The notes: generated from the letters alone by a model not told the origin. Shown: positions 1 through 13,017, counted from the stretch's first letter. The stretch: 64,000 nucleotides of DNA from Schistocephalus solidus (GCA_017591395.1 WEDG01000438.1:62001-126000), one strand, 5' to 3'. Translations and numbers: made by a program.

Positions 1-3000
1 AAAATCACCTTCTTTATTACGAGGTTCGTTTCCTAGTCAGCTTTACTGAGTCAAAAAATATTTTCGATTTCCTCCTCAAACGTTAATAAGGTGTAAGTTA
101 CGGAAAGATTGTATTAAAAATAAATCATCAAGAAAGGTGTTGTAGAGAATGCACAGTAGTCAAGTAAAATAGAAGAAGGTTATATATGACGTCCAAGGAT
201 AGCCGCGTTTAAGAGAAGTAAGGACCCCGGTTCCATAAAAATATAAAAACCAAATTAAGCACCTAAAACGTTCAATTTTCAACGCAACTGTTACTCGCGC
301 ACCATATAAGTATTGAGGATTAACCCAGTACTTAGGTTCAGCCACCCATTAAGGTTTGAAACGATGTTCCTGAAATTAATTAATTTGAGTCGGATTTAAT
401 TTTTTTCCAAATTTGCCAAAATTTATTTTTAATTATATTCAGAGGCTGAATAATGTCTTTACTATGTTGTCACAATGTTATTATGTTGTTGGCTAAAAAG
501 GCTAGTAGTCGGGTACGTTATTTACTAAAAATTCATCCAGTTATCGACCCTTTAGAACCAAGGATCTGCATCTCCCCTAGCTTAGAATATAAAAAAACTA
601 ACCGTTATATATCTTAAGGACATATTGGCCAATAACTGACGAGTACTAATTAAGTAGTGTAGTTATTTTAAGCAAACAATCTTGGTTGCTAGGACCATTA
701 TCTCTGAAATTGAGTTGTTTGCTGTAGGCATATTAACTCTATATTCTACCTTGCTTCTCATTATGGAAAATTTAGTTCTTGTGTAGCAGGACGGTAGAAT
801 GGCAATATTGTAAAGTTAACCCTATTCTACATACAACGTGAAAATAAAGCTGCTTGTCCAAGGCATGTCCTTTTGGAAAATCGACCTGACATCATCTTTA
901 CAATACTATAAAAAGCTAAGAAGCTAGCAGGTTTGTTGAACTTAAGGTATTCACCCACCAAATGAAACAACCGTTTTACTTTTTTCATTCAGGAATCACA
1001 AACGTAAAGGCGTACTGAATCTGCTGTCTTCCCATCAGCTGTGTTGTCACCTGTGAGCGTTTGCACACCAGCAGCAATATAATTGATTTTTTTCTGGGTT
1101 TTTGTCAGGTGTTTTTTTTTAAACCAGTTCTGCTTCAAACAGAGATATAGTCGCTGCTGTTCTAGCGCAGATAGAGGTTCTTTTAATGGCGCTGTTTTAT
1201 GGACGAAAGGAGAATTTTCGGTGTGCCAGATACGTCAGCAGTCTGTTCCTTATGCAGCCTAATTTACCCAATTATCTCTGGTACCGATGATAAATGGGGA
1301 CTTCTTTCTCCAGTGAGTCACAGTCTTCGCACGCATGCAAACAAGCGTAAGTGCGGTACCGGCAAGTAAAGGTGGTTCAGAAGGTGGTCGTAGGAAGAAG
1401 TTAGCGGACACACGGCTAGTGCAGGCAGACAGTTACAGCACCTAGATTTCACCCAAAGCGATTGCTCTCCTGTTCTTCAAGCTTTTGAATTTGGGTAAAT
1501 AAACTGGATTCAAGCGTATCAATGACATAAATAAGTATGGCCCTAAAGTGGACCGAAACTCCATTTGGTAAAAGTTAGCCTTTTTCTATACTGGTCTTCT
1601 TTGGACAAAAAATGGCGATTGAATGCACCCAGCAATTTGGACAAGAGAATAATGGACTTGTGTGATAGAGACAGTTTAACCTGACCATTCTGCTCTAAAC
1701 AAAAAGTACAGTTCCGACTAAAAATTGACCAATCTTTTCAGGTCTTTGCTCTGGGTAACTTATGATTACTTAATAGGGTTAGGATTTCTGTTTATCAGAC
1801 TTTTGACAACCAGCTTGGTCAGGACTTTTATCCACACTTTTCATCATTCCACCTTGAATCAAGAATTGCTTATAAGAAGTGAAGTGCTAAAACAAGAAAA
1901 CTGGTCACACATTTAGCGATCTAATTAACTGAAACGAAGTCAATAGAACTACAAAACATCTCACCTTATTATTGTGATAATTCATATTCCGTTTTTCTAG
2001 GCATATACATAATTATGCGCACCACGAAACTGTTATTGTTTTTGGAACTTGATTGCAGTAATTCAGGTTGGAACGTAGAGGGGAAGGAAGGTGGGAGGCA
2101 ACCGTTAGGCAGGCCCTTAAATCTTAGTTATTTCACACCAAAATCATCGTTTTGCATTTTTGTATTAAAGGCTCCGAGTTCTCTCTCGAAAGCATCACTA
2201 CTAGGCGAATGGTGATGTATGAACTGTGTGATGAATGACCTCGATACATTTTGCTGCGTGAACTCACAGTCTTCAGCTCATTGCACAGTGAGCGCCAAGT
2301 AAAAAAAATTGTGTTTTAAGTAGAAACACTTTTACAGCTAACTCGGACAGAACAATACCGACCCATGTCTCTTGTGACTACGGTCATCAGGTAGATACAG
2401 GAATAGAAATTCCCCGGCGCTGCAGGTGAGCTTGCGTTAAATCCCAGGAAGGATGAATATTCGCAAGTCCTAGCCCTACAAACAACTCGAAACCAAACCT
2501 TAGACTAACCGTACCGTCAACAATAAACCCAGCCTTCCCATAAATTAGCACAAGGCCTCCAGAAGAGTGGCGGTTCTTATAACTGTTATCTTGCAGGCCG
2601 CCAAAATGTGCCTTTACGTGTCCGGAGCTTATTTTGGATGTTTTTGGAAACCATTATGGACTCACATATTGCTCCTGCGAAGCAAACAATTTAGGCCGAT
2701 AGTAAGACATTTTATGGCGTAAAAATATCATAACCATATTTCAACCTTGTAAAAATACCACCCACTTGGATGCATGTACCAGTCCTGCAGCCATTACCTG
2801 ACAGATATTTTTATTATTATTATAATTATTACTTGTGATGATTCAACGGTGAATCTCGGTTATTTTTTCGACATTTGGCGCGCACTTACAGACATCTAAG
2901 TATAACAGAGCTCTATCTTTTCATAATCCATGTAATCACCTAGTTTTGTGCACACAAAACACACTGTTAAGGTTCGCAATCAATACGTTAAGTGTTCCTT

Positions 3001-3012
3001 GCAGACTTGGCG
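1..3012. other. Upstream DNA, no gene recognised
   Basis: AT-rich DNA with only short, chance-like open frames on both strands. I found no recognisable protein, RNA gene or long repeat. A short ATT-rich microsatellite lies near 2811-2830. An exon of an unknown gene could be hidden here. Confidence 0.5.
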
Positions 3013-3346
3013 CTACCCCCTTTTCAAGTATTGGACATGCTGGATTTTATCAAAGGTTCTTTTAGGTAGCATGCCTGTCTCAAACTCAAATACTTTGTCT
3101 GGAGGGTCATTTGAAATCACAACTTCAATGCTTTCTACATGGTTTGAAGGAGACCCATTAAGGAAAACGATTTTTCGAATAAATAATGCAGTTAAAGTTG
3201 TTTTAGTGAAACTCAAAGATTGAAGCTGTTCACACGGTGAACGATTTAGAAAATATTTAGGTTTAGTTAGCAAACTTTCATTAGCTCTGCCTCGGCACTT
3301 CACAGCATAAAGGAGTGCCTGGCAGTTAGTACAACGGTAATGATCT
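3013..3346 (-). pseudogene. ORF fragment with a CxxC motif, family not recognised
   Basis: Read on the minus strand from 3346 to 3013, about 111 codons are open, bounded by in-frame TAG codons on both sides. The start reads WQDHYRCTNCQALLY, which has the W/Y..RC..C spacing of a FLYWCH or similar zinc-binding fold. A further Cys follows near residue 43 (SPCEQLQ), and the end reads FDKIQHVQYLKRG. The mix of charged, aromatic and hydrophobic residues looks more like real protein than a chance frame. There is no clear start codon. A GTAGCG that could act as a donor overlaps the terminal stop. It could be an exon, a transposase-type fragment or a relic. Function is unknown. Confidence 0.35.
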
Positions 3347-6030
3347 TGCCACTAATAACGCTTAAACTTGCTTGCGTAAGGGGATATTATGCGCCTAATC
3401 AGTAAATTGCTACATTCGGTTCCAGCGTTGAATATTACTGCGCTGACCCCAACATGTGCTAGCGCAGAGCCTTTACTCCTGGGACTTTTTACCTAATCGC
3501 CTTAATATACGGCACCGGCTTCGTGCAGGAACCCCCACTGGGACAGCTGGGGCCCCATCGAGGGGTCGGGACCCTCTCAATCGTCTCATGCAGCAACATA
3601 AAAATCCATGAACCACGTTTCTGGTGACGAATTTAGTCATTAATCTACATGCACCTGGCCTGCATGAGGCCAGTCAGGCAGTTGATGGCAGTTACCGAAG
3701 TGGAGGACGAACTGCGGGGGGGGGAGGGAGAGAAGAGAGAACTGTGGGGACTAAACGAATAAAGGGATTGAAAAATTCCTCTCTGAATCTTTTGTGTGCC
3801 TAGATGGCAATGACTGCCTTCCGTTTTCTAGCCCTCCTCAACTACATTCAATGTCCCTCGTTTGCACTCAAAAACAGGAACTTTGAAGGGGCACAATGTT
3901 CAACTAACGCAGTGCAAAACGAAACCCAAATGCTTAATTTTGCAGATGCCATACCATTATGATTCAGAAAAGCAGGGTTTGTGATGTTGCGAATAAGAGG
4001 TGGTACGGCGCACTGGAAAACTAATGCTTCCATGACTGGGTATCCGGATTATTGCGCTTTTCATATTTTGTGAGTAAGATGAAAAACCCGATTTGCTCTA
4101 CAAGGTGGCTGCGGTAGTTTTGCCTTTTCCTAGAAGCGCTCCTATGAGATAATCCTAGAGAACGTCTCTTTTCTTGCGCCAAGTATGCTTCATCAAATGA
4201 AAACAGTAAACTTCGTCGCCGAACATAAGAAAAAGCCTTACCAAAGTTCTAGCATTGCCAGTTCCTTGCGGACTCTACGACGGGTTACCGTTCCTGGGCA
4301 GTTTGCGGGAGAATAGCTAAAGGACATATATGCTCAGTCGTCCATCCAAGTCGTAGTCCACTGAAAACAGTGGAGTCAGGGAGGGTGGTGTGCTTCTCAG
4401 CGAAAATTGTGCATACTCAGAGGGCCCAGGAGGAACTGCCCGCGCACATGACGCGCAGAGAAGCTGATGCACCGAGTTGGATAGGATGGGTTCCTTTTGC
4501 CCTGACCGACACTGTGAGCCTAATAAAGGCCTTACTCAATCGCGTTATGATTATATATAACCAAGTATGATAACTGCATGAGGAAGTCCGAATGGCCATG
4601 AAGAGAATACACGCATGCACAGTTCGTGACCAATCGCATGAAATGTTAACCGGAATTCTGAAATGCGCTTTCCATTAGTAAGGATTACTTAAATGGTTTG
4701 GTAGTACTAATTAGCATGCAGGATAAGCTCGAGACACATAAGTCGCAACAAGATGCCGGCTTTAGAATACGTTTATTTCTGGTCGCCTTCAAAAACTGCA
4801 CCTGGTATTAATCGCCTACTTAAGTAGTAGGATTATTCCCATAATTTTTTGTACCCGTATAAATTCAACTATATTTATAGAAAAAATTCCCGAAAGTATC
4901 TTTTATTGTACCAATTTTTAGCAAATGAACTCAACTTGAAAGGACATACGCGAAAGTACGATATCTTTCAGTTCTTACAAAGCATTTTCTATGCGCTAGT
5001 AATTTTGAGGTGACTTGCAGTTGCATTTGTGCCTAGCGTTTGAAAATGCGACCGCTGGAACAAGAACTTTCTTGGTCTGGTGCATCGGGTTCATGAGCGA
5101 AACCATCATCACAAGCAGCATCAACCGCAGCTAATGCTGTCTTTCATGAAGGGTCAGATCATGAATCCGATACGCCAGGCGAGCACATCTGTGATGCGCA
5201 TTGTCGCTTGTATAGACAAGCTATATCCCGGTAAAATAAAATTAACAACGTATTTTTCTACTCCATTCCGAGGATACCATACACAGCTGATAAAACTCTG
5301 CAATGGATGCGAGCCATGTTGCATAATCCACAAGGAGCACGAATAAACGAACAGACACGATGTAACTTGACTTGACATTTTTCTTCTTAAAAACATTTCC
5401 CGAGGAGAAACACTTTTAAGCAGGAAGTTACCCTAACTTTGAGGATATCATTTGAGATAGATGTCATTTTACTAACACATAAGCACAAAAAACGAATACT
5501 TTAAATAATGCTTTAACGAATAACGACATAAAAATTCAATTTTTAAAAACCATAGTATTCGATTATTCAGTTTGCAGACGGCCGTAAGGAATCAATTTAA
5601 AGGCTGGTATCGCGGAATTTCAGTTAATGTTTTATTAGACTGATTCACCCAATTTTGTCTCTGTTCGCTGTCAACCCGCGTGCGCATCGATGAACAAAAT
5701 AGCATCTACGAGTGACTGAAATAATATGTGCATCAAACGAATCTGGTGACCTGTGGAGGGGAGTACGAAAGAATCAAGTTCGTAACTTTTAGCAGTGTAT
5801 TTTTTTCTGGTAACTTTATAGGTATTGTTTGCCTGAATTTAGGTACATAAAAATTATAATGAAAACGTCGTATTAGTTTGCGAATGAGCCTTCTAAGAGG
5901 GCTGAATTTTTGCAAGAGTGATTTGGGGACTTGAAATATGAGAGCTTTTCAATCATCCATTAAACCTTTTGTGAGCGTTCTAAAACAACGCGGACCACGT
6001 TCGGGACACCCTTCTATGGATTTGCGTCAT
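3347..6030. other. Intergenic DNA, nothing recognised
   Basis: No supported gene. There is a short G-run plus purine tract near 3714-3740. Open frames up to about 90 codons occur on both strands, but none has recognisable motifs or flanking splice signals. Confidence 0.45.
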
Positions 6031-6032
6031 CT

Positions 6033-6545
6033 TTGTCGACGATGTTTGTGGATTACAGTCGAAGTTTACAGGCACAGAAGAATTCCTTTTCCGAATGTTT
6101 GATTCTGTTCATTAACAATCTGCCTTCCATACTGCTCTGGCTGCATTCAGCATTGTACATTTACAGCAGAGGGCATTTTAAGTCTTGTAACATTACATGC
6201 AGTCCCATTTGCCCACTTAAAATAATGAAACGAGGCGAACGCTTTATGTGCAACCTCAGCGTTAATGCTTTTTCAGTCACTGCTCCTGCGAGATGTCCTA
6301 CCCCAGGGCTGGGAGTGGCAGACTTCGTGAGTTTAATACCGGCACATCGTGGGATTATACCAGCCAGCATAATACTCTCTAGTCACAACCTTTTGCTAGA
6401 TATCTTAAACCCTCCACTTTTCGCTAATAAGACTATTGCCGTTACATCAGTATTTAAGCCGGCCCGGAGAGTCAGCCACTGTCAGTTTGTTAATGACAGT
6501 TTGATCGTCGTAACCGACAAAGTCCACCGTCTGACCACAGAATGA
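6033..6545 (+). pseudogene. 170-codon open frame, possible reverse-transcriptase relic
   Basis: This is the longest non-repetitive open frame upstream of the formin gene. Around 6105-6150 it reads LILFINNLPSIL followed by SALYIYS. This resembles the LINE reverse-transcriptase segment in which an F-I-N-D-L-P motif is followed by the catalytic Y-x-D-D box. Here N replaces the expected D and the catalytic box is lost. The rest has no motif I recognise. The start is arbitrary. The resemblance is short, so a chance frame is a serious alternative. Confidence 0.25.
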
Positions 6546-6599
6546 CGGGAGTAGGGGGCGGGGAATTCGTGTGAATTAATTTATAGCGTTGGTAGACTT

Positions 6600-6960
6600 A
6601 CGCTGCTTCTACCTCGCTCTCTCCTTCCTCACACGCCGGAACACAATGCCAAGGCCGAGCCAAGTAGATTGGAAGTGAAAGCGGGTGCGGTGGCTGACAT
6701 AGTTAAAGAGACCGCCTGCACGTTTCACACACACCCAGTCCGCGCATAAGTAACCAGGATTTCTCGCATACCACAAGGGGGCTGCTGAGATTCCAAAGCG
6801 TTGGGAGTGCCGGAACAGTCATAGCAAGAAGGAGCCATTGCAGCCTGGCTCTCATTCCTGAGAGGAGAACAGCATTATCATATCAGTTGGCAGCCTCCGA
6901 AGTCACGACTTTCAGCACAACTTCATTGATTCAAGCGCGTCAAGTTTAATAGTCAGGACA
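6600..6960 (+). repeat. Dispersed repeat family R1, copy 1
   Basis: A locally GC-richer stretch that shares several blocks with 33.55-34.06 kb. These include the core AGAAGGAGCCATTGCAGCCT at 6827-6846, a CAGTTGGCAGCCT block near 6885, and the upstream GTGCGGTGGCTGA block near 6690. Other copies lie at 20.0-20.6 kb and, inverted, near 39.9 kb. No coding capacity is evident. The boundaries are by eye. Confidence 0.6.
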
Positions 6961-9774
6961 GAGTCTGCAGCAGGGTGGTAGTAATCCTTATTTAAACATG
7001 AGACGTTCCTCGCAAAGCCACGTGAGCACTAGGTTAGACAGATGGTTGATCTTCACGGATTAGTTCGCGCGTTATGCATTAGGTAGAGAACGTGTCATGC
7101 CAAATTCAAGTCAGGCAACTTGTGGACCTTAGCGCTTGGCCGTTTTTTAAACCTGCCGCTTTGTGTGGTAGCAAATCCTGAGATCATAACTGATCGCTGC
7201 CAGGTCGGTTGCCCCTACAGCTCCCTCACGGCCTTTCTAGATGAGAGTTTCACGCTCAGTCTCCTCTGAAGTATTTTTTTTCAAAATAAACGTTAATTGT
7301 AAACCAAGTTGTTTGTAATATACTCTTTGTGGACTAATCGAAGAAAACCCATGTTTCGGGTTTCTCAGTCAAGAGATCGGAGGAATCTACAGGATTTCTT
7401 TTGTACATTCGTTACCTGGTGGGTTGCCCCACTCTGACTGTCGCCTTTCTAGTCCACCTTGTGGTCCCTATAGCAGGCCGTGCGCGAGATGCGCTCGACT
7501 GACCCGGGGACTAGATTATGGCGCGTTAATCGGGCGACGCAGATTCCGCGCATCTCATAACCCATGCCATACCCGGGGAGCGGGTTGATACACCTAGGCG
7601 CAGGCGTATGTCGCATGAGCCAGTTCGGTCCAATCCCAGCATCAGGTGGTTAACCGGATTGGACAGTGGACTAGCGAATGGGAGAGAAAGAGAGAATGAT
7701 GTAGACCGCGTCTCCACGAAACTTCACTACCAAAATCTGATGCCCTAAAAGTCGTAGTTTAGAAGGCTGCCAACCAGCGGAATAACTCTGTTCTATGAGG
7801 GCGGAAAGGATACTGCAATGACTCCTTATAATCCGAGCCATCCTACTTGCTTCTGTGAAAAGTTGGTTCGTCCTTGCCTTGCCAGTAATTGCACCCGATC
7901 TTGTCTCCTGTTGTTCTGACTCTGTCTTGCCACTGGGCCCAGGTGGGTGACGGAGGAGCGATTGCGGTAGCTACTGTACAAGTCACTGTTCTGTGTTCAC
8001 CATGCTGTGGGTGCACACAGTGGACCTTCTGGATGGTGACAGTCGAACGGAAATTACAATATCAAGGTTGAAGAATTCACGAAGTGGACCACATGTCGTT
8101 AAAATAGAACCTACCTGATACCCTGCTTACTTTTAACTGATCACGCATTCTCCATGGATCTGTGAGCGATATTCCCTCGAGACTGTAAACAATCCTCCAT
8201 TAAAACCTTGTAACTTATGAAAAACCTCTGTCTACATGAACTTCAGGTTATTAGCAAGGCTATGTATTTTAAGAACAGCGTAAATGAACATGGGTGGATG
8301 CCGTCACCTCCGTTGAGGCAGTCAAAAGGGCGGATTTTGAAGCCAGATTTGTTTCAAAAAGTCTATCGAGTTTCAGTTCAAGAGGCCTGTTTTTTCTCAG
8401 GATTCTTCCAAATATCTGAAGTACTCGTCTAGTCCGTCTCACTAGCACATTGACAACCTATAAACCGTCGGTGAAAGTGTCGCGTATGTTAAAGCCATAG
8501 GGCAGACTCTAGCCACTACATCATACAGGCCCGGTCTAAATTGAAAGAGAAGTGGGACACCAGTTGGGAGAATGTTGCATTCTATACAGAACTATCGGAA
8601 ACATTATTTGAAGTTGTTGGCAGCCGGATGATGGCGTACATCCGGCGCCACGTAAGCTGTGTCCCAAGTGTGAGTTTAAGCGTAGTCACAGCGCCTTAAC
8701 CAAGAGTAGGCCTGCGTCGGTTTTGATGATGATTGACCGCTTTGCAGAGTTGTGATTGGCCGAGAATCAGCTTGTCACTAGCGCGCACGTGCAGTTACGC
8801 GCTAGAGGCGCAGCGGTACGTCAGGCACTCGGATTATGATCCCTAAAAATGCACTTTCGCATTATTTTCCCCACGGAGGCCAGCTTCACAGGAGGAACAT
8901 CCTGAGTGGGTTTGTTTTTTGACAATGTTTAGAGCCTACTAGCTGTCTACGACACTTTAATAGGAGGAGCCATCCTAACCGATTCGCTCACACACCGCCC
9001 TGACGACTCTTTCACACGCTGCACTATCGATCCACCCATAGGCCGTGCGCAAGCTGCCGACAGGGATTAGTGCTTAACTAAATCATTCGGATAAGTCGGA
9101 AGGCCAGTCGAGATGCTAACCCCTCAAGGGCACTATCGAAGTGGTCCAATTGCAGTCCAAACTTGTATACCCCCGTACGTTCTTTTTTGCCTTGCATACG
9201 CTGTAATAATAAGTCAATAAACGTCTAATTTTCGCCCTTGCTGTTGAGTTTTCCTTTGGGGATTCAACCGAGGATTTGTTAGACGGCGACCAACAAGGAT
9301 TGAGACAATATCATGACACACTTTATGCGAATTACATTTATTTCCAACTCGAAATGTCGAAACGGTTAATCTTTTTTATCTACCCCGGCCAAAAGTTTTT
9401 TATCCATCAACCGAGAGGCGTCCTGGATGTGTTAATCACGTAGACTTTTACCGTAGAGGGGAACATGCAGTCAACGAGCATCGAAATCGATCTCTCTTGT
9501 GCGCAATGTCGATGAAGGAGTTTAATTTGATGATCATAAAATTGTCCTTCCAGGGGGATCAATTAGATCAAAAAAGTGATAAGAACCTAATGTAGCAATG
9601 CTCAGTGGCAAATAGTAATCTACATTGAGCCTTTTCTTAGGTGAAATATAACCCGATAAGTTGGCATTTATAGAATTGTAGCTAAATTCTCCTGTCTCAA
9701 ATTCTTGCTAAATTTGAAACCAAAAGTTCCATAACACCTAAAAAATCATACTAAGAGGCAGCTCGCGTATTCTT
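6961..9774. other. Intergenic DNA, no gene recognised
   Basis: No supported gene. 7480-7720 and 7890-8070 are GC-richer and look repeat-derived, but I found no second copy in the window. The rest is ordinary AT-rich sequence. Confidence 0.4.
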
Positions 9775-9782
9775 GTGATCTC

Positions 9783-9979
9783 ACTATATCACCATCATCA
9801 TCATCCTCATAATCGTCGTTGTCATCATCATCATCCTCCCCAATACCCCCACCACCACCAACATCATCCTCATCACCGTCATCCTCATCAACATCATCAT
9901 CATCACCACCATCATCATCAGCATCATCATCCTCATTATCATCGCCATCATCGTCGTCGTCATCATCATCATCATCATC

Positions 9980-10076
<97 letters not shown>

Positions 10077-10112
10077 CCACCACTACCACCAATACCACCA
10101 CCATCATCATAA
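9783..10112 (+). repeat. (ATC)n microsatellite
   Basis: Imperfect CAT/ATC triplets, with CAC, CGT and CCC interruptions at both ends and a pure run of about 31 units at roughly 9981-10074. The ORFs across it are poly-His, poly-Ser or poly-Met by frame. They are products of the repeat, not genes. Confidence 0.97.
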
Positions 10113-10117
10113 TCCCC

Positions 10118-10428
10118 CTTTTCCTCCTCCTCCTCCTCCTCCTCCTCCTCCTCCTCCTCCTCCTCCTCCTCCTCCTCCTCCTCCTCCTCCTCCTCCTCCC
10201 TCCTCCTCCTCCCTCCTCCTCCCTCCTCCTCCTCCCTCCTCCTCCCTCCTCCTCCTCCTTTCCTCCTCCTCCTCCTCCTCCTCCCTCCTCCTCCCTCCTC
10301 CTCCTCCTCCTCCCTCCTCCTCCTCCTCCTCCCTCCTCCTCCTCCTCCTCCTCCTCCTCCTCCTCCTCCTCCTCCTCCTCTTCCTCCTCTTCCTCCTCCT
10401 CCTCCTCCGCCTCCTCCTCATCATCATC
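10118..10428 (+). repeat. (CCT)n microsatellite / polypyrimidine tract
   Basis: About 310 bp of CCT/TCC triplets, almost purely pyrimidine on the + strand. A pure run of about 26 units at 10122-10199 is followed by a variant zone with CCCTCCTCC interruptions. It sits directly after the (ATC)n block. Long polypurine/polypyrimidine mirror tracts of this kind can form triplex (H-) DNA. Confidence 0.97.
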
Positions 10429-10844
10429 ATCACTACTCATTTTCGTCCGTCCACGCTCCTGAGATGCTCACAGTGTGTAGACACTTACAAGTTCAGTATC
10501 ACTCAGTCACCGAAAGAATATTTTAAGAAGTTCATATCCTGCTTTTCGTGTTTTAACACCTTGAGGAAATATCTGGCTATATTCGTATGCAGTAGTGTGC
10601 TTATAGTTAATTTTTCAGGAAATATATTGTTTACATCTTTCAGGTTGTCCTCGATTTGTTGACCACTAAGGGTGTTGCAATATTAGAGTTTTATTTTTAC
10701 ATGACGGGAGCTTTTGCATGTGAGAACTCATCATCATCAGATTTCGCAGTTCCTGACGAAATTTTCCCAAACACAGGGGCTGCAAAAATTACCACGTAGT
10801 CCTACATATATAATCAAGAAGTTTCAAAGTAGGTATGGGTTACA

Positions 10845-11145
10845 TGCCAAAGGAACCTTAGTTACAGCTAACTGACCTATGAAATATAAGAAGAAGCCGT
10901 AAACTGTAAAGCCTAAAGTTTGTTGTGCATATAATAGAATATGTTTATTTGACTGCGTCATGGACGCTGTCGGTCTGCTTTTGAGGGTGGACCGTCCGCG
11001 CACCTTCAAAAACAAACTGATAGCGCCCATGCCGCAATCAGATAAATATATTCTATTATATGCACAGCAAACTTAAGGCTTTACAGTGTACGGTTTCTAC
11101 TTATATTTCATATGTCAGTTAGCTGTAACGAAGGGACCTTTGGCA
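10845..11145. repeat. 301-bp inverted repeat (foldback / MITE-like)
   Basis: The arms 10845-10989 and 11001-11145 are reverse complements at roughly 85-90% identity by eye. They begin TGCCAAAGG and end CCTTTGGCA, leaving only about 11 nt (10990-11000) unpaired in the middle. Examples of matching segments are CTGTAAAGCC against GGCTTTACAG and CATATAATAGAATAT against ATATTCTATTATATG. I see no target-site duplication and no transposase. It could be a non-autonomous DNA transposon or a hairpin RNA precursor. Confidence 0.9.
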
Positions 11146-12800
11146 GATTGGAAGCCATTAAGATATGGTGAGATGGGAGGATGTAAATAGTTGACATGAT
11201 ATTTAGGAAATGAGAAGACTCTGAGGTTCAGGCTTTGCGAAAAAGAGAAGAAGGTGAACGTAAAAGAACCAAGTTATCCAATTTTGCTCCGATGGATGCA
11301 TTTCTGTAAAATAGAATAGTTGAAAATGCAAATATGTGTATCTAATAAAGTTTTTCAGTCTATGTTTAAGTCCTGGCCAGTTTGTGGCAAATAACCCGCG
11401 TTAACACCCTTTAAAATCTGGAAGCTCATTTATATGTCGTAATGCCAGCGCAGCATATTTCATTTCTCCTAATTTTATTTCCATTGCCTCCATATCACTG
11501 ATCCAGCATTTCACATTTCAACCCACGACCGCATCACCTTGTATTACCATTGAACTTTGCGTTGATTCAACAAAATTTACCAGCGTATCTTAGAACCTTT
11601 TCGTTTCCCTCCACCAACATTGATACCCTGCCAACTGCCATGCATTTGGTTGTTCTCCATTAGGGTTTTTGAAGTGAACCGGTACTTCACAGTAAAGTCC
11701 TCTGCTTAGCACAATCCCACGCATCCACGTACTATAGCCGAAGAATTAATATATTACTGATGGATACAGGAAGCCAATTGTTTCTTAGGTATATCTTAGT
11801 GAATTCTGAAGTTTAGACCGAAAACTACAGGAATCAGCCCCCACGTCAGTTAAAAGTTTGTTGGAACTTTGCAATTGAATAAGCAAATGGCAGTGTGAAG
11901 CTTCGATCAAAAAGCTTGCCGAATTCACTGGTCGTCCTACCCCGTCATTTCAGTGTGGCCGGTGTAGTATGCAATAAAGGAGAAATATTTACCCTAGAAC
12001 GACAGCTGGCCTGCTTTTCTTGATGGCGGTGCGCTGTCATAAGCTCACTGGAAACCCATCAGTAGACGTTTAATGGCATCGAACATGTCAGTTCAGTCAA
12101 GCATATTTGAGGGAAATGTGAGTATGAAACTTTGTAATACATTTTTATAATGATCAAAATTCACAAAGCTCTCTACAAATCGCCATGAATTTTTTAATAG
12201 ATTCGCAATTATACTGGAGTTAACATGACAGTTTGTAATATGAGCAGTTGCCTATAGCATAATAGTATTCACATGCACATTGCAAAACCCCAGACACGAC
12301 ACGCCGATTACCGGTGTTGTTCCTCAATTGTCAGTGCAACAGGAATAAATAATTATAAGTCGAGTTTCATCAAATACCCGTCGTTCGGGTCAAGTTAAAT
12401 TTTTATAATTTAATAGATTTCTGATATAAGGTGTCAGTCGATCACGTAATCAAACGGCTCGTTGATATTAACAAACATTCTCTTTCAGTTTATGCGAAAT
12501 TCTGCGTGCGTAACACGATCTGTAACCTTATTTGCTTTTTAAGCTATGAATTAGAATGTAATTACCTGTACTAGTATATATTGTTCAAGTTTTTATGTAG
12601 CTCAAATGATCAACATCCCGATAACCTATATCCTTTTTCGAATCAAATTGACGTGAATGCTTAAATATGTAACTTTGGTCTTGGTCCACTGTACATTTTT
12701 GGTGAAAGGGACTACGATTGTTGCCCTATTTACTAGTTGGATAACTATTGGCCTCAAGTGAACCTAATATGTTTAAACGGATCGAAGGTAAATATTCGTA
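11146..12800. other. Intergenic DNA upstream of the formin gene
   Basis: AT-rich, with no gene or repeat recognised. It should contain the 5' regulatory DNA of the formin gene, but apart from the TATA-like site described separately I cannot name an element. Confidence 0.5.
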
Positions 12801-12808
12801 ACTAGTGC

Positions 12809-12820
12809 TATATATAAAAA
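12809..12820 (+). promoter_or_regulatory. TATA-box-like sequence
   Basis: TATATATAAAAA lies 27-38 bp upstream of the proposed start codon at 12847. If used as a TATA box, transcription would begin only a few nucleotides before the ATG. It may instead be chance AT-rich sequence, with the true promoter further upstream. Confidence 0.25.
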
Positions 12821-12846
12821 TGTAAACTATCCAAGCGTCTTGGATC

Positions 12847-13017
12847 ATGGCTCAGTTTACGACACGGATTTATTATTTAGATGATAGGGATCCGTTCGAT
12901 TATACTAAATCTGGATTTCTGGAGCCACCGAAACCTCCACGGTTTACATTTCTCACAGACGTATTATTACGGACGCAACTTAATGGACTACACAAAATGC
13001 TTCAAGCACCTCACAAG
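12847..13017 (+). CDS. FHOD: FHOD exon 1: start codon and GTPase-binding region
   Basis: 57 codons beginning [19 protein letters not shown] and ending MLQAPHK, with donor AAG|GTTTAA and phase 0. Vertebrate FHOD3 starts at the matching place, with YLDDxDPF about ten residues in, PPxFTF and LLQAPHK. The ATG follows an in-frame TAA 24 nt upstream and has A at -3 and G at +4. This supports it as the true start. Confidence 0.9.

Noticed and set aside
9775..10662. Long open frames of poly-His, poly-Pro, poly-Ser, poly-Glu or poly-Met on both strands
   Set aside because: They are translations of the triplet microsatellites. A frame without stops is automatic there.
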